Of a stretch of 64,000 nucleotides of DNA, positions 56,722 through 64,000 are shown one piece after another. The stretch's first letter is position 1. Each line of letters begins with the position of its first letter. The notes beneath the pieces are model-generated. The model made no database searches and was not told the DNA's origin. It saw nothing but the letters and a program-made list of their open reading frames with translations. Made by a program: the position numbers and the translations under genes. Source of the DNA: Cunninghamia lanceolata (lineage: Eukaryota; Streptophyta; Pinopsida; Cupressales; Cupressaceae); NCBI GenBank assembly GCA_027924645.1, contig BSBN01001150.1:2790001-2854000 (forward strand), read 5' to 3'.

Positions 56722-56850
56722 CAAACCTGAGCCATAATTGAAGTCATTGTGAGTAGCTTTAATAGCCTCATCAACATCTTCTTTAGTGGTCTCTACTACA
56801 CTTGTTATCACATCCCTCTTAGAGGATCCAAGAGCTTCAAATTTTCTTCC
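56722..56850 (-). pseudogene. Aldehyde-dehydrogenase-like exon fragment, copy 2
   Basis: Minus strand; reads GRKFEALGSSKRDVITS, then KEDVDEAIKATHNDFNYGSG before a TGA. It extends further upstream than copy 1, to the position of the conserved GKTF..P...GDVI segment, and begins right after TTGTATTGTAG, consistent with a splice acceptor. It shares flanking non-coding sequence with copy 1 (ATACAAACAAGTTCAA, then GAGAGATAGAG), so the two arose by a local tandem duplication of about 305 bases. Broken and without the rest of the gene. Confidence 0.5.
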
Positions 56851-57094
56851 TACAATACAAACAAGTTCAATAAAAGGTTATTTTTAGAGAGATAAAGAGA
56901 TAGAGAGATGGAAGAATAGGAAATTTAAGACACCTTAAATTGAATCCACTACACTACCTTCAAAGCCATGCCCTCGTGGCTTTTTTGTAGCTTCAATGAG
57001 AAGGTGCATAATAAGAGATATGATGCACCACTTCTTGTAATTATCATTTCACAAGGGACTATGGGATGTGGATCACAAGAAGTTGCTCAAGCAA

Positions 57095-57180
57095 CTTGAA
57101 TTTACTATTTGTCAATGAATTTATTAGTTGAAAACCTTGAATTTTCTATTTGTCAATGAATTTATTAGTTGAAAATGAAG
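57095..57180. repeat. Short tandem duplication of about 43 bp
   Basis: CTATTTGTCAATGAATTTAT followed by TAGTTGAAAA occurs twice, at about 57104 and 57147. Confidence 0.7.
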
Positions 57181-57289
57181 TCCAATAATGTGTGAATATA
57201 TGAAAGATTTTGTACTCTTAAGAGATTTTAATACTTTGAGATTATATGAAATGACTTATACTAATGGCAACACTAATTATGGAAATTTT

Positions 57290-57420
57290 TTTTAATTTGT
57301 ATGTCAACCTTACATGTTTGTTGAACATCTCCACCTCACCAAAAAAATATCATTTCAATGACATTAAGATTATGAAATGAGTTGACATTTGAGGACATAG
57401 AATATTTATTGTGCAATAAA
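57290..57420 (-). repeat. Inverted-repeat partner 1
   Basis: The reverse complement contains TTAATGTCATTGAAATGA, then TTTGGTGAGGTGGAG, and aligns to about 60985-61110. Confidence 0.55.
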
Positions 57421-59010
57421 AAACTTTAGTAAAAGCAAAAGCAATGAAAAAATATTTTGTGCATTCATTGCTCTTTGTAAGAAAAGAACTAAAATTAATA
57501 AAAACTAGATCCAAGAGAAGACCTTGTTTGTGTATTCATTGCTCTTTGCAAGAAAATAATTAAAAATAATAAAAAAATAGATCTATGAGAAGACCTTAAA
57601 TTGTCACATCATATAATATAGCCTAATAAGATGTGAGATAAATCACTTATATAACTATTTTAAAAATATGGATATTAGAAAATATTAACAAAAATTTAAA
57701 AGAAAAATACAATTAGTTAACTTTATTTTAAAACTTGTATCAATTACAATAGAATCCCTCATAGTAAGATTTAATAAGAACTAAACCTCATAATTTAATT
57801 AAAGAACTCAAATTCAGCTGTGATAATTAACTATTTGTTTCTCTCATACTTGAGTAGTGCTGTCATATGAACGGAACAGAAGGTTAGGAGCCAATACCAT
57901 GCTATAATCTACAACCCATAGAGAAAAAGAAGGTTAAAGGAAAAGAAAATCAAAGTTCATTCAAAATTAATTATTTCTATTATCAATTTAAAAAACAAAT
58001 GATAATAAAGCTAATGAAGCAGCAAATGAATATACAAACACTTATAAGAGAGCAGACCACAAGTAGGAAATTGGCAGGCCACAAATTAATACATAAACAT
58101 TTAAACAATATTGGTAAGGAGAGCACAACACAGGTTGGAAATTGATAGCCAAAAAGAAGAAATAGGTTAGGTGTCCCTCATCCAATCTAATTTATAGTTG
58201 TGGGAAATTTGGGTTTCAATAAGCTTAACCAGATTAAAAATATGTTCAGAATTGTAAATTTTACAGCCCCTCTAGCTGTATTTTGCTATTTTTGTCTTAA
58301 AAGACAATCAAAATTTTAGGATGGAAGATTGAATCACATTAAAAAGGAGATTTCAGATAGACCATTAAAATTATAAAGATAAATACATGGAAAATTTGAC
58401 AGCTAGGGTCGGCAGTCAAATTTAGGCCCTTTTGCAATTAACAGAGAAAAGACAGGAATCCCCTGAAGCTTTTACATGCAAGGCAGAAAATGAGGACACA
58501 AGGATTTCGACCTAAGCTGGTTTCTTTTTAACAAACAAGAAATTAAGTATTTCCCGTGGAAATTCTTTTTCTCCAATGAAAAAACCAGAAAACCTAAATT
58601 ATTGCCCTTCAAGCCTCTTCTTCATCTACTGTAGTCTGTAAGGGCTAAGCAAAGTATTTATTTTGTAGTATCTGCTGATTTTTAGAAACCGTCGAGTCTC
58701 AGGAAAATACTCCCAACCAAAATATCCAGCGAATAGAATTCAATGCCGCGAGAAAAAAAAACAAACATCAAACATTAGTCTTGGGTTTATTTTTTTTCAC
58801 TGCACAGCTCCCAATGCACTGTAGCTCAGAACAAAAAATTATGTAGTCCGCTGCCAAGGCAGTGTCAACAAGCTATTAGGAGCTTTTAGGAAAACTGTGA
58901 ATTTAGATTTCATCAGTTTTTTTGGAACATGTTCAGTGATCAATGAGAGCAAAATTACAACATTTTAAAAATCATTTGCTGTGATGGATCATCTAAAATA
59001 TTGAAGAAAA
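57421..59010. other. AT-rich stretch, nothing supportable
   Basis: No frame with a recognisable domain, no LTR end and no strong repeat. GCATTCATTGCTCTTTG occurs twice, at about 57460 and 57532, a minor local duplication. Confidence 0.4.
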
Positions 59011-59014
59011 TTAA

Positions 59015-59512
59015 ATTGAGTTTTTTTAAAAATTCCTTTTAATCTAATGGACTGTAAAAATCCTACAGCAAAATTAAAAATATTGAAGAAAATTAAATTC
59101 AGAGTTTTTTAGAAATTTCTTTTAATCTAATGGACTGTAAAAATCCTACAGTAAAATTAAAAATATTGAAGAAAATATTCAGAGTTTTTTTGGGAATTCC
59201 TCTTAATCTAATCCTACAGCAAAATTAAAAATATTGAAGAAAATATTCAAAATTAAAAATATTGAAGAAAATATTCAAAGTTTTTTTAAGAGATTCCTAT
59301 TAATTTAATGGACTGTAAAAAGCCTACAGCAAAATTAAAAATATTGAAGAAAATATTCAGAGTTTTTTTAGAAATTCCTTTTAATCTAATGGACTGTAAA
59401 AATCCTACAGCAAAATTAAAAATATTGAAGAAAATATTCAGAGTTTTTTTAGAAATTCCTTTTGATCTAATGGACAGTAAAAATCCTACAGTAAAATTAT
59501 AAATACAAAACT
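59015..59512 (+). repeat. Tandem array, period about 81-83 bp
   Basis: Units start CTAATGGACTGTAAAAA at about 59044, 59127, 59305, 59386 and 59467, with a shortened unit between 59160 and 59300 that has lost the start. Each unit continues TCCTACAGCAAAATTAAAAA and then TATTGAAGAAAAT. Where the period is 81 the array stays open (59308-59502) and would encode near-identical 27-residue repeats, but this is a by-product of a period divisible by three. Confidence 0.85.
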
Positions 59513-60984
59513 GGACTAAATTTTACATTTTTGCTAATCATTTAATAAATTCACACAATTTGTTTTAGCTTCTTTCATATAAATAGTAAAATTTCTGATA
59601 GAAAACTGTGTACAGCTTTTTTTTACATGGACGTTGCAGATCAGACTCGATGATCTATCATTAAGAAGAGGATAAAAATAAAGAAAACCATAAAAACCTC
59701 CTGTACATCAAGCTATTGTCTTCCTACGCAAATGTAATTACTCAGAGATCCTTGCCCGGATCCCATAAACAAGGGCTAACACATTCTGTCAAACAATTGG
59801 CGAGCAAGCCCAATCCCAGTCCTCTCAGACAATTTACCAAACAGTATCCGTTTAAAACAGAATTTAATTACACTTGCTGAACACCCTGAGCAGGCTTCGA
59901 ATGGCTCAGCCCCTCACCCACAAACCAGGTTTTCTTACCAAAACGGAAAAAAGAAAATAGAAAAACATTTATCCCTAATTCCAAAAACATTTACTACTAA
60001 ACGAAAACTCTGCTCTACAGATCTATTTTAAGCTTTATAAAAAAACGTGCCTGCAAATAAATGAAAAAATGTGCGTCATCCGTATTGAGCATTTGGTATT
60101 TGAAGAAACACCATAACCCACCATCAATGACATGTTGATATTGCACAATTTTTGAGCCTAAAGGGTCTCTATGATGACCATCAATCGACCTTCGATATGT
60201 GCTTTGCAATGGAAACGTACTGTAAAAAAATTAAAAGACCCTGTTTATCCTTGGATGCTTGACAAAATGGAGGCGAAATGAACAACACACGGGATGCATT
60301 ATCTTGCTATGGAGTTTTATTGTGGACTGCTACAAAACCCTAATCGCACAAACCCATCCTCATTTCAACCCTAGTTGAAAAGAATAGTCAATTCTAGAAC
60401 CCTCCTACATAGGCAAATAAGAATTTAAATTGTGTAATGGTGAAGATTGCAAACCTTGCCCTTTTCTCTTGTGGGTTCACTTTGATTTGAGTGTTTTTTA
60501 TACAATAATAAAAAGTTTACAAGTGTTATAGTCTTCCATAAAATTTGTTTTATGATACTAATAGTTCTTAATAGGCATGTATATTAATGGAAGGCTTGGC
60601 CAATTTTATGTGATATTTTTATCTAATTAAAATGTAAAATTAAACAAAGTTTACCACCAACCCTATAATTTATATTTAACTTTTGCTACATTAATTTTAA
60701 ATAACTCATTAGTCCATAGGTTTTTATATGCAAGTGTTATAGTGCTCGGAATTCTCTCACGCGGTAAAAAAATTACACCAGAAAATTTTCTAAACTGTCT
60801 GTTGTTCCTATGGGCGTATTCCTTGAACCTCCTATGGGTGCAAGTGCTAGTTTATCTATTTTGCTATTGGGTGTTGTTGTGAACAATATGTGTATGGATC
60901 AAATTCTTCTTTAATTTTTATTGCATTTTCACTTCAAGCAATACAAAAATTTATTGCATCCTTGACTTTTGATATTATAATCAT
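59513..60984. other. Mixed AT-rich sequence, nothing supportable
   Basis: Includes a more GC-balanced patch at about 59730-59930 without an open frame of note. The minus-strand frame at 60015-60209 has no recognisable domain. Confidence 0.4.
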
Positions 60985-61110
60985 TTCATACACTAAGGAT
61001 AAATGTGATCTCTTCGAACATCAACTCTTTTAATAATCTTTATGTCGTTGAAATGACATTATTTCGGTGAGGTGGGAGCATTTACCAAATGTGTAAGGTG
61101 CAAATTCATT
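60985..61110 (+). repeat. Inverted-repeat partner 2
   Basis: CTTTATGTCGTTGAAATGAC, then TTTCGGTGAGGTGGGAG, corresponds to the reverse complement of about 57290-57420 with moderate divergence. Confidence 0.55.
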
Positions 61111-61441
61111 TGGTATTGGGGTGAGATGAGGAGCTTACATTATTATTCAACTATATGGCTATAAATATTTATTTTGTTATTGGTGCATATCATTGTTAAG
61201 GCATCAACTACACAAGGAATTTACTCGTCTAAATGATTTGTTTTGGAGAACAATTTTATAAAGGCCTACATTTTCCTCTTACTAATAGGTGCCCCCCCTC
61301 ACTATTTTTGCTCATTTAGTATACTTTTTGGAGGATTTTAATATTATAGGGATAGAGGACCATCTGACAACAATGGTTGATAATAACTCTATTCAACTCA
61401 TGTTGGATCAAGATGTAGGTATGTGTCTTTGACACAAGTCT

Positions 61442-62111
61442 AGTTCTAGTTTTACTAATTTCGTCTTTCAAGCTAGAGATTAATGGGCTTATATTGCAAG
61501 TAATTACTTTTATAGATTTTAGTGCTAAATTTTATGTATACTCAGGTGATGGGTTTGCTTCTAAGTATCAACACATGTTTCAACTTGTAAGTGTGAAGAT
61601 TAAACTTGGGGTAGGCAATTCAATAGAGACAATGACTACATTTTATGTAAGATCTTTCAAAACCATAGTCCAAATGTTGATTTATAGTCACTACTTTTTT
61701 ATTAACATATTTAAAATGGTAACCAAAATGTTGATATTTCTTTTCTTTTGTAATTTGGAGGCAATATGTTTGCATCAGTTCTAATTTTACTAATATCGTC
61801 TTTTAAGCTATAGATTAATGGGCTTATATTGTAAGTAATTCCTTTTATAGATTTTAGTGCTAAATTTCATGTATACTTAGGTGATGGGTTTGCTTCTAAG
61901 TGTCAACACATGTTTGGACTTGTAAGTGTGAAGATTAAACTTGGGGTAGGCAATTCAATAGGGACAATGACTACATTTTATGTAAGATATTTCAACACCA
62001 TAGGCCAAATGTTGATTTATAGTCACTACTTTTTTATTAACATATTCAAACTAGTAACCAAAATGTTGATATTTCTTTTCTTTTGTAATTTGGAGGCATG
62101 TTTACATCAGA
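61442..62111. repeat. 335 bp direct tandem duplication
   Basis: Two units, about 61442-61776 and 61777-62111, with an offset of 335 bases (TTCTAGTTTTACTAATTTCG against TTCTAATTTTACTAATATCG). Both contain GGTAGGCAATTCAATAG and a plus-strand frame (61494-61784, 61910-62155) that survives with similar residues. Because 335 is not a multiple of three, the two frames are not joined. No domain is recognised. Confidence 0.85.
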
Positions 62112-62155
62112 TATTTAATCGAAGTTTGCACAATGTTTTGCTCAAGGCTTATTGA

Positions 62156-63851
62156 CATTTATTTTAAGGATAGATGGCTAAACTATAAATATTTAATTTA
62201 AAGATAGATGGCTAAACTATAAACTATAAATGGTTTAAGCTACTCTAGGTAACATGACAATAGATTTATATAGGTCATTGCTAGTGTACAATTTGTGGTA
62301 TATGAGTTTATTTAATTTTGCAAGATGTAGTTTGAGATCAATTCAATTTTGAGTATCTAGGGAACATATCAAGCCAACCTTACATTGTCCAGACAAATGT
62401 GTATGCCAATGGAAAGGGCGATAGAGAGCAAAGAGTCAATATCTAGTTTGACCCATCTAAAGACATCCACACATATTCAATGCAAAGTCAAAACATGCAC
62501 TTTATATTGAACAAAATATAATCTCTATCCATAGTAGCCATTGATCGTGTTTGGTTTAATGTGCATACACAAACACCTTGCATCTACAAATTAGAAACAT
62601 ACTGGACTAATTATGACACGATCTATATCATGTTTGAAATAATTGATCAAGATAAATCTAATTAGAGATGTTGCTTCATTTTCATTACACTATGGGACCA
62701 TTGGTTTCTTTTTAAGTTACCTTGCACAAGGTGATACAAAAGAAATTACTTATAGCTAACTACAATTTTCATAACCAAATTAACACTATCATCACCTCCA
62801 ATTCTAACCGCATTCACCTATCCATATTGTGTTGGTATGTATCATTTTTTTTTTAAGCATGTAGTAAAAGAATTACAAATTAGTGTTTAAAAATCGGCAC
62901 AAGAAATGCACAATTAAAAACAACAGATTAACACTTTGGCAAATAATCAAAACAATGTCTTAAAATAATATGAAAGGATCAACTACTACATTTGCAACAT
63001 CCATAACACTACCATTGATATGACTACTAAAATACAAGTCAAATGATGTACTCCCATTCTTGAGAAATGAAATGTAAATGTAACTTATGACTAGTATATT
63101 TATATTTTAAAAAATATATCTACACTACGCCGAGAGATATCTTCCAATTTTTTTTTTTTGTTTTTTTGTTTTTATAAATTGTTGGTAGTTAGAATATTTA
63201 CATTTTGACTTAAAATATCAAAAACATATTTGAGAGTGGTGTGGCATTGCATTATGATCCTCTATCTTAATAATCTCATGCATATAAATCTTTTTTGTTT
63301 TGTTTTTTAGATTGGAATCTTATAAAATTACACAGAATCTTGGAATCTTTCAGCTCTTCAACTCCACCCTTGTTGTGATTGTAGAATGCCTCTCGACGTA
63401 ATTACTTATCTATGTTGATCTTAACTTAACAAGATATGTGTGGAGTCACATACAATTGATGATTTAGCATATCTCAATTGAAATTGGTTATGTTCGCCAC
63501 CCATAGACTTAACTTTTCCATTCATTTTTTATAGGAGAAAAGATGTTGATGTACACATGCAAAAAATGCTATCAATTGTAACTAGAAAATTAATTGCATT
63601 CCTCACAATTGATGAGGATGAAGACTCTTACAACCCAATACAATTTTATGCTAACGCGTTTTTGATATAATAGCTACTAAACTAATGTTAAAATCTACTA
63701 TGACTTGTTAAACACGTTTCTATTTTTTTTGTATTAAATATAGTTCAACTATTAAAATAAAATAAAAATTACATCAGATCATGTTATATGAGAACCACTG
63801 TCATTAGCCTTAATATACATCTATTCTGTAGTTGTTTCCCTATGTACAATG
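62156..63851. other. AT-rich stretch, nothing supportable
   Basis: No domain-bearing frame, LTR end or strong repeat up to the LTR fragment at the right edge. A T-run is at about 63151-63169. Confidence 0.4.
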
Positions 63852-64000
63852 TGTTGGTATTTATTTCCAAATCAGCAGAGGGTTTGCCAGTTCCAATGCA
63901 CAGGCAGATTCGGCCAACAAATACAGGAGGTTGCGTGAGCTGCCTCCCCTTCACTACTGGTTCTGCCACACCAAGGGGGGTATCCCTATAGCTAAAGATT
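63852..64000 (-). mobile_element. Second copy of the 2.7 kb LTR family, inverted, cut by window edge
   Basis: The reverse complement of this stretch aligns to 31641-31791, sharing TATAGGGATACC, GTGGCAGAACCAG-type text and the terminal CCAACA. On the plus strand it starts TGTTGG at 63852, and what lies left is not a primer site, so this is the 3' end of a minus-strand LTR (3' LTR or solo LTR). The overlapping frames at 63784-63991 on both strands come from this LTR end and are not genes. Confidence 0.8.

Noticed and set aside
63784..63991. Overlapping 61- and 67-residue frames at the right edge
   Set aside because: They cross the boundary between flank and an LTR end that recurs at 31641-31791, so they are not genes.
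1..64000. tRNA, rRNA or other structural RNA genes
   Set aside because: Only tRNA-complementary primer sites are seen; no cloverleaf with both arms or rRNA core sequence was recognised on either strand.

Overview
This window looks like intergenic chromatin from a large plant genome, most likely a gymnosperm (conifer-type). The reasons are that almost every supportable feature is a plant LTR retrotransposon, elements are nested up to three deep with long LTRs (0.8 to 4.4 kb), the base is AT-rich, and no intact cellular gene is visible. The species call is inference. One full-length protein is encoded, the gag-pol of a young Copia element at 10679-14833. All other coding matter is broken.

Layout, left block (1 to 38975). 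An outer minus-strand LTR element of unknown left end supplies the LTR piece at 1-398 and the LTR piece ending at 38975. Its interior is non-coding and rich in GATG-type G-strand repeats. It was hit by (a) a chromodomain-bearing Gypsy element (chromovirus A, 6278-19742, minus strand), which was itself split inside reverse transcriptase by the young Copia (9328-16418); (b) a Copia-like solo LTR (22180-23187); and (c) a second, older chromovirus (B, 25583-38317, minus strand), whose integrase was split by a 2.7 kb solo LTR (29080-31791). That solo LTR has a U3 full of ATCATGATG motifs and six TGACGTCA palindromes. Target-site duplications (TSDs) can be read for all of these: ATAAA (Copia), GGAGG (A, ambiguous by 1-2 bases), AAGAT (solo LTR), AAATG (B), CAATA (2.7 kb solo LTR).

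Layout, middle block (40509 to 55625). A plus-strand non-autonomous element with giant LTRs (about 4.4 kb) flanks only 2.5 kb of internal sequence with degenerate, coiled-coil-rich reading frames and no reverse transcriptase. It is flanked by the TSD CTATT. Its downstream LTR carries a 1.0 kb terminal-inverted-repeat element (49846-50844) and a 2.7 kb Copia derivative encoding only gag and protease (52487-55187). A local duplicate at 55758-55901 preserves the uninterrupted target site.

Layout, right block (55626 to 64000). This is AT-rich sequence with two degenerate copies of an aldehyde-dehydrogenase-like exon on the minus strand (about 56.4 and 56.8 kb), an 81-83 bp tandem array (59.0-59.5 kb), a 335 bp tandem duplication (61.4-62.1 kb), an inverted pair (57.3 and 61.0 kb), and at the right edge the start of a second, inverted copy of the 2.7 kb LTR family.

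The genes do not form a pathway. The window is a stratigraphy of insertions, and the relative order of events can be read directly from which element interrupts which. No tRNA, rRNA, CRISPR array or bacterial-type operon is seen.
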